Shown here piece by piece: positions 1 through 5,156 of a DNA stretch of 5,156 nt (the stretch's first letter is position 1; every line of letters begins with the position of its first letter). The stretch lies in assembly GCA_003224835.1 (NCBI GenBank), contig QHZX01000368.1, positions 1-5,156 on the forward strand, read 5' to 3'. Below the pieces are notes generated by a model, which saw only the letters and a program-made list of their open reading frames with translations, ran no database searches and was not told the origin of the DNA. This DNA comes from Acidobacteriota bacterium (GTDB lineage: Bacteria > Acidobacteriota > Terriglobia > Terriglobales > Acidobacteriaceae). The position numbers and the translations under genes are program-made.

Positions 1-39
1 ACTGCCTATACCTGTCATTCTTAACCAGTCGATCGTGGC

Positions 40-70
40 AAAAGGCCGTGACCGCTGATTCGCGGCTTTT
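40..70. terminator. Possible bidirectional terminator-like hairpin
   Basis: An imperfect inverted repeat pairs 40-50 with 61-70: an A-run and GCCG-type core on the left, and a GCGGC core followed by TTTT on the right. It has nine Watson-Crick pairs, one G-T pair, one bulged G (45) and a 10-base loop. The A-run and T-run at its ends would allow termination on either strand. A shorter alternative, CCGC (52-55) with GCGG (62-65) followed by CTTTT, is also possible. No gene lies to its left inside the window, so the function is inferred only from shape. Confidence 0.3.
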
Positions 71-250
71 ACAGCTAGACCGCTGCAACCGTTCTGGTGA
101 AGCAGCCTAAACGATCACGTCAGCTGATGAGCGTTCTTTGCGCGCGTGCTGCCGCGACTCTCCGGCAAATGCGATCCTAGGCACCTCTCGATCTTCGATG
201 TTTAACACTTCACCTTGCAGAGTCCGCCTGACGAGAAAGGAGTTGACGTC

Positions 251-400
251 ATGTCTTTGCTTCAAGCAGTAGAAACTCTGGTGGTTGGTGCCCTGCTCTG
301 GCTGGTGAATCGCTACCGTTCCGAAAGCACTAACTCGAAAATGGCAACTCAACTGGACAACAAGTGTAACGGGCAGACACGCCTGAAGGAGATATTTTGA
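251..400 (+). CDS. Small single-helix membrane-type protein, 49 aa, unrecognised family
   Basis: I do not recognise this family. The ATG at 251 is chosen over an upstream TTG (215) because AAGGAG at 237-242 sits eight bases before it. The N-terminal part (about residues 3-20, LLQAVETLVVGALLWLVN) is hydrophobic with one Glu and ends in an Arg/Tyr patch, which suggests a short membrane or amphipathic helix. The remaining 27 or so residues are polar and end in TRLKEIF. The stop TGA (398-400) overlaps the TTG start of the OmpA-family gene as TTGA, a layout typical of translational coupling. It could be a true micro-protein acting with the OmpA-like protein, or a leader ORF whose translation opens the downstream start. 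The strong ribosome binding site and the overlap favour real translation. An ORF on the opposite strand over the same bases has no such support. Confidence 0.5.
   Translation: MSLLQAVETLVVGALLWLVNRYRSESTNSKMATQLDNKCNGQTRLKEIF
386..391 (+). promoter_or_regulatory. Ribosome binding site fixing the TTG start at 397
   Basis: AAGGAG lies five bases upstream of TTG 397. Starting there gives an N-terminus MNKKLLLTATMLLSARAFA, a complete signal peptide. The next in-frame ATG (427) would remove the two lysines and most of the hydrophobic core. The site lies inside the last codons of the small gene ending at 400. Confidence 0.7.
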
Positions 401-2148
401 ATAAAAAACTTTTGCTAACAGCGACAATGCTTCTCAGCGCGAGAGCTTTCGCGCAAACCGCTTCTCAATCAGAACTCACGGTCGAACGGTTGAGCCCGAC
501 ACCTGTATTTCACGTCTCCGTAACCAGTCGGAGCGTGCAAGCCATCAACTACAAGCACCGCAGCGGCGCAACGAAGGTGGATTTTGCGGGGACAAGCCTC
601 ATGCCTGCGGCGAACGGCCGAGCCAAAGTGGAAAGCAAAAAGGGCTACATTGAAATTGAGGTTGAATTTGGCAATCTGCAAAAGCCGACCACTTTTGGCG
701 GCGAGTACCTTACGTACATTCTGTGGGCAATCTCACCCGAGGGCCGGGCGATCAATCTCGGGGAAATCTTAGTCGGGAATAACGATCGCAGCAAGGTTGA
801 CGTCACTACGGATCTTCAGGCCTTTGCTCTGGTCGTCACCGCAGAACCTTATTATGCGGTGCGCCAGCCGAGCAACGTGGTAGTCATCGAAAACGTAGTT
901 CGCGCGGACACCAAGGGCACAACCGAAGCTATGGACGCCAAGTATGAACTCATGGAGCGCGGCGGCTACATCCCTAGCGGCTATAAGTTCGACCCCGTGG
1001 TGCTGAATAACAAATTGCCTCTGGAATTCTTTGAAGCCCGCAATGCTGTGCGAATAGCGGGATCTGAGGGGGCCGAGCAGTACGCCAGCGACAGCTACCA
1101 GCATGCCGTCCGGTTGATGGATAAAGTGGATGCAGATGCTGTCGAGAAGCACACGGACAGGAAAGCAATGATCGCGGTCGCCCGCGAGGTAGTGCAAACA
1201 GCGGAAGATGCTCGTGCAATCACCGTCAAAAAGATCGATCAAGAGCGACTGGAAAACGAACGTCGAGCTGCTGCGAATGCTCAGGCGCAAACCCAGGCAG
1301 AAGCAGACGACGCTACACGACAGAAGAATCAGGCACAGTCTGACCAAGCACGAGCGGAGATAGGTAAGGCGCAAGCGGAATCCGAGACCGCCAACGCGCA
1401 AGCAGCGACTCTGGCAGCACAAACCGCCACAGCAAACGCGCAGGCTGCAAAGACTCAGGCGGAAACTGACGCAACGAACGCGCAGAGCGCAAAGGCCCAG
1501 GCCGAAGCTGATGCGGCACGAGCGCAAGCCGAAGCTTCCAGAATCCAAGCAGAGGCGGACAAAGCCAAATCCGATATGGCGGACAGTCAGGCTGCGTCCG
1601 CCAACGCGCTTTCCGCAGCCCAGGCCGATGCCGAGCAATCCCGCTTAGCAGCCCAACGATCGCAGATGAGCGCGGAGCAGGCAGAAGCAGACAAAGTAGC
1701 GATGCGTGCCAAACTGTCCGAGCAGCTGAACTCTATTCTTCAAACTCGTGACAGCGCGCGCGGGCTAATAGTCAGCATGTCCGACGTGGTGTTCGACAGC
1801 GGCAGGTATTCGCTGAAGCCCGGTGCACGGGAAAAGCTAGCCAAAGTTGCCGGCATTCTGCTCGCCTACCCGGGGTTAAACATTGCAGTCGGCGGCTACA
1901 CGGACAATGTCGGCGGCGATGCAATGAATCAGAAACTGTCTGAAAACCGTGCGGGATCCGTGCGCGATTACCTTGTGCAAGAAGGCGTACAGATGAATTC
2001 GGTCACAGCGCAGGGTTACGGCAATAGCCTGCCCGTTGCTTCAAACAACAACGCCGCTGGGCGCCAGCAGAATCGCAGGGTGGAACTTCTGGTCTCGGGC
2101 GAGGCCATTGGTCACCCAGTAAATACGACGACAGGAAGCCTCCGATAG
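397..2148 (+). CDS. Exported OmpA-family peptidoglycan-binding protein with long Ala/Gln-rich coiled coil
   Basis: This is a 583-residue envelope protein. Residues 1-19 form a signal peptide with a likely cut after AFA. Residues about 25-168 are beta-rich and include 'EYLTYILWAISPEGRAINLGEI', cited here as GEYLTYILWAISPEGR; I recall this region from acidobacterial OmpA-like proteins but cannot name a domain. Residues about 208-280 are helical, with 'EARNAVRIAGSEGAEQYA', which resembles DUF4398. Residues about 285-440 are a low-complexity Ala/Gln/Glu coiled coil. Residues about 455-566 are a C-terminal OmpA domain with YTDN (D503) and LSENRAGSVRDYL (R518), the Asp and Arg that in E. coli OmpA contact diaminopimelate, and a closing NRRVE. 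The protein has no OmpA-type beta barrel that I can see. It probably sits in the periplasm or outer envelope and anchors to peptidoglycan, with the coiled coil as a spacer or oligomerisation stalk. The exact cellular role is unknown. Start choice is explained under the ribosome binding site. Confidence 0.9.
   Translation: MNKKLLLTATMLLSARAFAQTASQSELTVERLSPTPVFHVSVTSRSVQAINYKHRSGATKVDFAGTSLMPAANGRAKVESKKGYIEIEVEFGNLQKPTTFGGEYLTYILWAISPEGRAINLGEILVGNNDRSKVDVTTDLQAFALVVTAEPYYAVRQPSNVVVIENVVRADTKGTTEAMDAKYELMERGGYIPSGYKFDPVVLNNKLPLEFFEARNAVRIAGSEGAEQYASDSYQHAVRLMDKVDADAVEKHTDRKAMIAVAREVVQTAEDARAITVKKIDQERLENERRAAANAQAQTQAEADDATRQKNQAQSDQARAEIGKAQAESETANAQAATLAAQTATANAQAAKTQAETDATNAQSAKAQAEADAARAQAEASRIQAEADKAKSDMADSQAASANALSAAQADAEQSRLAAQRSQMSAEQAEADKVAMRAKLSEQLNSILQTRDSARGLIVSMSDVVFDSGRYSLKPGAREKLAKVAGILLAYPGLNIAVGGYTDNVGGDAMNQKLSENRAGSVRDYLVQEGVQMNSVTAQGYGNSLPVASNNNAAGRQQNRRVELLVSGEAIGHPVNTTTGSLR
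1273..1701 (+). repeat. Degenerate Ala/Gln/Glu coiled-coil repeat inside the OmpA-family gene
   Basis: Residues about 293-435 are made of near-repeats such as TANAQAA (331 and 345, 14 apart), KTQAETD (352) and KAQAEAD (366, 14 apart), then RAQAEAS (375) and RIQAEAD (382, 7 apart). The common step is 7 or 14 residues, as in a heptad coiled coil, with some irregular steps (9 between 366 and 375). The DNA repeats are diverged at third positions, so the tract looks old rather than freshly expanded. Low stop density here produces a long spurious opposite-strand ORF. Confidence 0.7.
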
Positions 2149-2166
2149 TGGTCCACTCAAACTGCA

Positions 2167-2187
2167 AGTACCCGATGTACTGGTACT
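2167..2187. repeat. Small inverted repeat AGTACC/GGTACT
   Basis: Perfect 6-base arms, AGTACC at 2167-2172 and GGTACT at 2182-2187, are separated by nine bases. It lies in the gap after the OmpA-family stop. It may be an operator half-site pair or a weak hairpin, or chance; no bound protein can be named. Confidence 0.3.
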
Positions 2188-2198
2188 AACCACAATGT

Positions 2199-2237
2199 CC
2201 CTCGTGGCCCCGGTTCTTCGAACTTGGACCACGAGGG
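2199..2237. terminator. Strong hairpin between the OmpA-family and DUF3309 genes (terminator or mRNA-processing structure)
   Basis: CCCTCGTGG (2199-2207) pairs perfectly with CCACGAGGG (2229-2237). In the same register, 2209-2210 pair with 2226-2227 and GTTC (2213-2216) pairs with GAAC (2220-2223) around a TTC loop. In total there are 15 Watson-Crick pairs, one G-T pair and two single mismatches. No T-run follows on the plus strand (CACACGCAGG), so it is not a standard intrinsic terminator. It could stop transcription weakly, protect the 3' end of the upstream message, or set the expression ratio of the two flanking parts of an operon. Confidence 0.55.
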
Positions 2238-2266
2238 CACACGCAGGATGAGAGAAACGAACAAAG

Positions 2267-2422
2267 ATGCTTGGAACCATATTGGTCGGAATCCTGGTTC
2301 TGGTCCTGGTGGGTGCTCTGCCGCGATGGTCGCATAGCCGAAGCTGGGGCTATGCCCCGACCGGTGGTGTGGGGCTCATTCTACTGATCGTTATCATTCT
2401 GCTGCTTCTCGGCAGGATCTGA
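2267..2422 (+). CDS. DUF3309-family small hydrophobic membrane protein, 51 aa
   Basis: The protein starts MLGTILVGILVLVLVGALP and ends GLILLIVIILLLLGRI. Two hydrophobic segments (about residues 2-18 and 36-49) flank a central WSHSRSWGYAPTGG. This matches my memory of DUF3309 in start, end, length and the W-S-R-WGY-P-GG centre; the function of that family is not known. It is probably an inner-membrane hairpin peptide. The ATG at 2267 is fixed by the family-typical N-terminus. The ribosome binding site is poor: AGGATGAG is 12-19 bases away and only GAGAAAC-like purines are nearer. The gene follows a strong hairpin, and its stop is three bases before the start of the phospholipase-like gene, so the two are probably co-transcribed. 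Confidence 0.85.
   Translation: MLGTILVGILVLVLVGALPRWSHSRSWGYAPTGGVGLILLIVIILLLLGRI
2414..2417 (+). promoter_or_regulatory. Ribosome binding site for the phospholipase-like gene, inside the DUF3309 gene
   Basis: AGGA lies eight bases before ATG 2426 and within the final codons of the DUF3309 gene (GGC AGG ATC TGA). Ribosomes finishing the peptide would therefore expose or reuse this site, which suggests translational coupling. Confidence 0.5.
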
Positions 2423-2425
2423 GTC

Positions 2426-3649
2426 ATGCGCGATAACAGTCCGATTTTGTTGGGCACCGCAGCAAGGCGCTGGCGCTGGCGCCGGAGTTCCCTCCGCGAG
2501 TCAGCACTTCTGCTCGTCGTGCTCCTGTGTAGCGGTAGCTCCTTCGCATATTCTGTTCTGACACATGAGGAAATCGTTGATCTTCTCTGGGCGGACGAAA
2601 TTCGTCCCCTTCTCCTGAAGAGATTAGAATTTAGCAACCTGGTGCATTACGTTCGCAGCGGAGACTTCGTTGGCGAACTGATATTCCAAAGTCAGGATGT
2701 CAACGAGTACGCTTTTGCCTTGGGGGCGCTATCTCACTACACATCCGACATTGCTGGCCACCCAGCTGTGAATCAGGCCGTGGCAATAGAATATCCCAAG
2801 CTGCGGGCGAAGTTTGGTAAGTCTGTGCGGTATGCGCAGGACAAGACGGCCCACCTGAAAACAGAGTTTGGTTTCGATACGGTGCAAGTCGCGAAGAACC
2901 GTTATGCCTCACAGCAATATCACGACTTTATTGGCTTTCAGGTTTCCAAGCCGCTGCTGGAGCGGGTCTTCCCGGTTGTGTACGGAATGGAGTTGAAGGA
3001 CGTGCTGACGCATGAGGACATGGCCGTGGGCTCATACCGTTTCGCGGTGAGCCGGCTAATCCCGCAAATGACCCGTGTCGCGTTGCAGACCCACAAGAAA
3101 GAACTGATGAGCGAAAGGCCCAACTTTGCCAGAAAGAAGTTCTTGTATCGTCTTTCGCGGTCGGGATATGAAAAGGAGTGGGGCAAGGACTACGTGAAAC
3201 CCGGCGTGGGCACCCGCGTCATGTCAACACTCCTGCTATATATGCCAAAAATAGGTCCATTCAAAGGGCTGGCATTCAATAACCCAACTCCAAAAACTGA
3301 AGACCTGTACATCAAGAGCATCAACACGACCGTCGATCAGTACCGCACATTTCTTCAAGAAGTGCGCAGCGACAAATTGGTACTACCCAACGCCGATCTT
3401 GATAGCGGGCAAGCGGCCAAGGCGACGGAATATTCTCTGTCCGACGACGCTTACGCGAAGTTGCTGGCACAGGTGGCGCGCAGAAAGTTCGACCTGACCA
3501 CGCCGGATCTGAGGGCCAATATTATGGCCTTCTATTCCGACCTAAGCATTCCGATTGAGACTAAGAAAAACCCCGGAGAGTGGCAGACCCTGCTACTTGA
3601 ACTGGATCAACTGAAGTCGAGGGAAGCGGTCAATAGCGCTGCTCGGTGA
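2426..3649 (+). CDS. Exported zinc-dependent phospholipase C-like protein, possibly lacking one active-site segment
   Basis: This 407-residue protein belongs, by recall, to the 'zinc dependent phospholipase C family protein' group (PF00882-like) common in Acidobacteriota. An Arg-rich N-terminus and a hydrophobic core (about 26-38) end in SSFA, with likely cleavage before Tyr42. Putative zinc ligands, mapped by pattern on Bacillus cereus phospholipase C, are H47 (VLTHEE), H74 (LVHYVRSGD), H104 and D108 (LSHYTSDIAGHP), H112, and H143 and E147 (AHLKTE). These spacings fit a trinuclear zinc site. Relatives I remember have roughly 30-40 further residues, with an 'AHAYAYGG..QDMGYYPF'-like stretch, between the counterparts of R66 and F69. 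Here 'RPLLLKR' runs straight into 'LEFSNLVHYV', so the ligand equivalent to Asp55 seems missing. The rest of the protein, including 'YEKEWGKDY' and 'MPKIGPF', reads intact. It may be a phospholipase, or a metal-binding relative that has lost catalysis. Confidence 0.8.
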   Translation: MRDNSPILLGTAARRWRWRRSSLRESALLLVVLLCSGSSFAYSVLTHEEIVDLLWADEIRPLLLKRLEFSNLVHYVRSGDFVGELIFQSQDVNEYAFALGALSHYTSDIAGHPAVNQAVAIEYPKLRAKFGKSVRYAQDKTAHLKTEFGFDTVQVAKNRYASQQYHDFIGFQVSKPLLERVFPVVYGMELKDVLTHEDMAVGSYRFAVSRLIPQMTRVALQTHKKELMSERPNFARKKFLYRLSRSGYEKEWGKDYVKPGVGTRVMSTLLLYMPKIGPFKGLAFNNPTPKTEDLYIKSINTTVDQYRTFLQEVRSDKLVLPNADLDSGQAAKATEYSLSDDAYAKLLAQVARRKFDLTTPDLRANIMAFYSDLSIPIETKKNPGEWQTLLLELDQLKSREAVNSAAR

Positions 3650-3706
3650 TTCACGTTTTTCCTTAGTTGCCTACGATGCACCATTCCAAATCAGCCGTAT
3701 CGCGTC

Positions 3707-3734
3707 GAGTCGACCGTGCGGTCCGCTGAGACTC
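3707..3734. repeat. Nested inverted repeats in the gap after the phospholipase-like gene
   Basis: GAGTC (3707-3711) and GACTC (3730-3734) flank GACCG-TG-CGGTC (3712-3723); just to the left, GTCGA-G-TCGAC spans 3704-3714. No T-run follows. The rest of the 237-base gap (3650-3886) holds no convincing ORF. A TTGCAC at 3836-3841 with CATCTA about 19 bases later is the best promoter-like pair, but it is weak. The repeats may be a weak terminator or an operator. Confidence 0.3.
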
Positions 3735-3886
3735 CAAATAAGGCTCGGTGGGCTGCGAGAGTCAAGCTGCAATTTGCCGCACCTGCGGTCACACTTGAAC
3801 ACAGCGACAAGAGCAAGATCCAGGACTGAGCACTTTTGCACAGTCTTCGGCATTCGTTGTCATCTATCGTCCTAACTGGAGAAGTC

Positions 3887-4114
3887 ATGAAAAAAATCGC
3901 TGAACTTATACTGCGGCTTCTCGAACTCCTACGGGGCAGAACACAACGAATTCCTGAGACCGTCGCGGAATTGATACGGAGATTTCTTGAAATCCAAAGT
4001 GGCGGAACGCCACGAAGTCCCGAGCTTATCGCGGAAGATGACCGATTGATGGATGGTCTTCAGAAAAGATATCGGCTTTCGGTTTCAGGGCCGTTGTCGA
4101 ACAATGAAAGATAG
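3887..4114 (+). CDS. Small protein with a 22-residue tandem duplication, 75 aa, unrecognised family
   Basis: I do not recognise this family. ATG 3887 is preferred to the upstream in-frame TTG at 3836 because GGAG (3878-3881) lies five bases before it and the product then begins with MKKIAEL. Residues 4-25 (IAELILRLLELL then RGRTQRIPET) and 26-47 (VAELIRRFLEIQ then SGGTPRSPEL) align without gaps at 12 of 22 positions, and IAED (48-51) begins what looks like a third unit. Each unit is an amphipathic Leu/Ile/Arg/Glu helix followed by a Gly-Thr-x-Arg-x-Pro-Glu turn. There is no clear signal peptide or true membrane span; it is probably a cytosolic or membrane-peripheral helical repeat. The tail (52-75) is polar. 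The next gene follows after eight bases, so the two may share a transcript. Confidence 0.6.
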   Translation: MKKIAELILRLLELLRGRTQRIPETVAELIRRFLEIQSGGTPRSPELIAEDDRLMDGLQKRYRLSVSGPLSNNER

Positions 4115-4122
4115 CCCGACAC

Positions 4123-4413
4123 GTGAACTCAAGGCTGTCCCTTGCAAGCCTACCAATCCACAGAGCGCATGTGGCCGGCTCCGGAACTTTAGAGGAAAGC
4201 TCAATTAGTCTTATGGATGCAATCCGTCATCCCGTGCTTGCTCGTCTTCGCAGGCCTCTCGCCTTCATTCTGGCTTGGCTGAGAAACAGGTCAGGCCTTA
4301 CGCCGCACGCCGGCGATTTCGCATCACTGCGGATGTGCCCCTTTTGTGGCCTTATCACGCCCCGGTATGAAACCTGTTGTTTAGAATGTGGCCGGGTGCT
4401 CAGCCCAGCCTGA
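4123..4413 (+). CDS. Small protein with C-terminal four-cysteine zinc ribbon
   Basis: The C-terminus carries CPFCG (C72, C75) and CLECG (C86, C89), with an extra Cys at 85. This is a treble-clef or zinc-ribbon style knuckle that should bind one zinc ion. Before it is an Arg-flanked hydrophobic patch, RRPLAFILAWLRNR (about 43-56), too short for a confident membrane span and more like an amphipathic helix. The start is uncertain. GTG 4123 gives 96 residues and lies eight bases after the preceding stop but has only a weak upstream GAAAG. ATG 4213 gives 66 residues (MDAIRHPVLARL) and has GAGGAAA about 14 bases upstream, which is rather far. Residues 1-30 are Ser/Ala/His-rich with no recognisable domain, so the shorter form is quite possible. 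The partner could be nucleic acid, protein or membrane; nothing in the sequence decides it. Confidence 0.6.
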   Translation: MNSRLSLASLPIHRAHVAGSGTLEESSISLMDAIRHPVLARLRRPLAFILAWLRNRSGLTPHAGDFASLRMCPFCGLITPRYETCCLECGRVLSPA

Positions 4414-4445
4414 TCAGTCGAATACCAATGCTGCTGATGCGGTAA

Positions 4446-5117
4446 TTAATCGTGCAGAACTACATTCAGCAGTGAACTATGCACCTGCATTCCGTCGCCA
4501 TCGTAATTAATGAATCCCATTTCCCTGAACCGGTTCATAAAAAAACTCACGCGCGAACGGGTTGTGCCTACCATCTCTGCTAAGGTTTCCTGGCTCATCT
4601 TGGGGATAACCGACGCCGGCGCGCTCTCCTTGCCAAAATGTGCAAGCAGGAGCAGAAGCCGGGCAAGCCGCTTTTCGCTCGAATTAAACAGTTGGTCAAC
4701 TAAGTCTTCTTCATATCGGATATTCCTTCCCAGCAGATAGGCAATGAACAGTTCCGAGAACGCGTGCTCCCTGTGCAGTGCGAGCATCATGGCTTTGCTA
4801 TCGATCCGCAGAACTTCGCAGTCAGTCATTGCATTCGCAGATCCCATGCGCAGCTGCTGCCCCGCCAGACTGCCTTCCCCGAAAAAGTCCCCTTTGTTCA
4901 ATACGCCCAGCGTCGCTTCCTTGCCATTTTTGGAAACGACGGACAGCGTGACCTTACCCTGCTGAATGTAGAACACTGCATCAGCCGTCTCGCCTTGCTT
5001 GAAAATTGTTTTTTTCCTTAGATATCCCACCACCTTCCTTCCGTCACCAATAGTTGCAAGGAATTTCCGTGGATCGAAGCTGTCGACTTTTTTGACTGGC
5101 TTGAATGCTGGAATCAC
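4446..5117 (-). CDS. Crp/Fnr-family transcriptional regulator
   Basis: This 223-residue regulator has an N-terminal cyclic-nucleotide-binding-type beta barrel (about residues 20-135; FKQGETADAVFYIQQGKV, then GDFFGEGSLAGQ), a linking helix with SSEKRLARLLLLLAHFG (146-162), and a C-terminal winged helix-turn-helix (about 170-218; SQETLAEMVGTTRSRVSFFM). Length and layout are normal for the family. E81 matches Glu72 of E. coli CRP, but the Arg (R90) is one residue closer than usual and is followed by Met rather than Ser/Thr, so binding of cAMP is not assured. There is no Fnr-type cysteine cluster. In the recognition helix, R187, S188 and F192 stand where CRP has Arg180, Glu181 and Arg185, so a classic TGTGA site is not expected. 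The GTG start is supported by GGGAG six bases upstream. The gene converges on the zinc-ribbon gene, with 32 bases between stops and no terminator hairpin. Confidence 0.92.
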   Translation of the reverse strand: MIPAFKPVKKVDSFDPRKFLATIGDGRKVVGYLRKKTIFKQGETADAVFYIQQGKVTLSVVSKNGKEATLGVLNKGDFFGEGSLAGQQLRMGSANAMTDCEVLRIDSKAMMLALHREHAFSELFIAYLLGRNIRYEEDLVDQLFNSSEKRLARLLLLLAHFGKESAPASVIPKMSQETLAEMVGTTRSRVSFFMNRFREMGFINYDGDGMQVHSSLLNVVLHD

Positions 5118-5123
5118 TTAGCT

Positions 5124-5128
5124 CTCCC
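5124..5128 (-). promoter_or_regulatory. Ribosome binding site supporting the GTG start of the Crp/Fnr gene
   Basis: On the minus strand GGGAG lies six bases before the GTG at 5117. It supports this non-ATG start, which gives MIPAFKPVKKVDSFDPRKFL, with the FDP.KFL motif I expect near the N-terminus of this subfamily. The promoter itself would lie mostly beyond the window edge. Confidence 0.6.
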
Positions 5129-5156
5129 GTAGCGCGAACTTACACTCTTTGGCATT

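Noticed and set aside
70..236. Possible promoter for the 251/397 gene pair (TTGCGC at 138-143)
   Set aside because: No acceptable -10 element lies 16-18 bases downstream, and promoter rules for this phylum are too loose to call one by eye.
107..427. 106-residue open frame on the minus strand at the left edge
   Set aside because: It lies over the start of the OmpA-family gene and the small upstream gene, has no recognisable domain, and the plus-strand ORFs have better ribosome binding sites.
769..1638. 289-residue open frame on the minus strand, opposite the OmpA-family coiled coil
   Set aside because: Its Leu/Cys/Arg/Gly-rich composition is the reverse complement of GCN and CAG-type codons in the repeat; it has no domain, and the plus-strand protein is clearly real.
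2248..2337. 29-codon ORF starting at ATG 2248, out of frame with the DUF3309 gene
   Set aside because: It overlaps the DUF3309 gene in another frame, and that gene's product matches its family from its own ATG; the peptide shows no features.
3641..3750. Eight-base direct repeat GCTCGGTG at about 3641 and 3743
   Set aside because: Too short to separate from chance, and one copy overlaps the stop codon of the phospholipase-like gene.
4442..4511. Nine-base direct repeat GTAATTAAT at 4442-4450 and 4503-4511
   Set aside because: Short and AT-rich, with the second copy inside the Crp/Fnr coding region; it is likely chance and not an attachment site, since no integrase or tRNA is nearby.

Overview
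The window looks like a chromosomal segment of a soil-type Acidobacteriota bacterium (Terriglobia-like). This rests on protein style recalled from memory, not on a search. Three proteins have the look of families I associate with that phylum: a secreted OmpA-family protein with an Ala/Gln-rich coiled coil, a secreted zinc-dependent phospholipase C-like protein, and a Crp/Fnr regulator with a 'GTTRSRVSFFMN' helix. No transposase, integrase, CRISPR array, tRNA or rRNA is visible.

Layout. Positions 1-250 contain no convincing gene; there is one hairpin near position 40-70 and no promoter I would defend. A 49-residue small membrane-type protein (251-400) overlaps by four bases the TTG start of a 583-residue OmpA-family envelope protein (397-2148). 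A 118-base gap follows, holding a strong hairpin and smaller inverted repeats. Next comes a 51-residue DUF3309 membrane peptide gene (2267-2422), and three bases later a phospholipase C-like gene (2426-3649). After a 237-base gap come two small plus-strand genes. The first is a 75-residue protein built on a 22-residue tandem duplication (3887-4114); the second is a small protein ending in a four-cysteine zinc ribbon (4123-4413, start uncertain). A convergent Crp/Fnr-family regulator (4446-5117, minus strand) closes the window.

How the parts fit. The left half is envelope-oriented: an inner-membrane peptide, an exported peptidoglycan-binding protein, a hydrophobic DUF3309 peptide and an exported phospholipase-like protein. 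Spacing suggests two translationally coupled pairs (251/397 and 2267/2426). The right half (two small proteins and the regulator) has no clear functional tie to the left. The most unusual observation is that the phospholipase-like protein keeps most of the expected zinc ligands but seems to lack, in frame, the segment where relatives carry a conserved 'QD' aspartate. I found no clear evidence of a wholly new multi-gene system.
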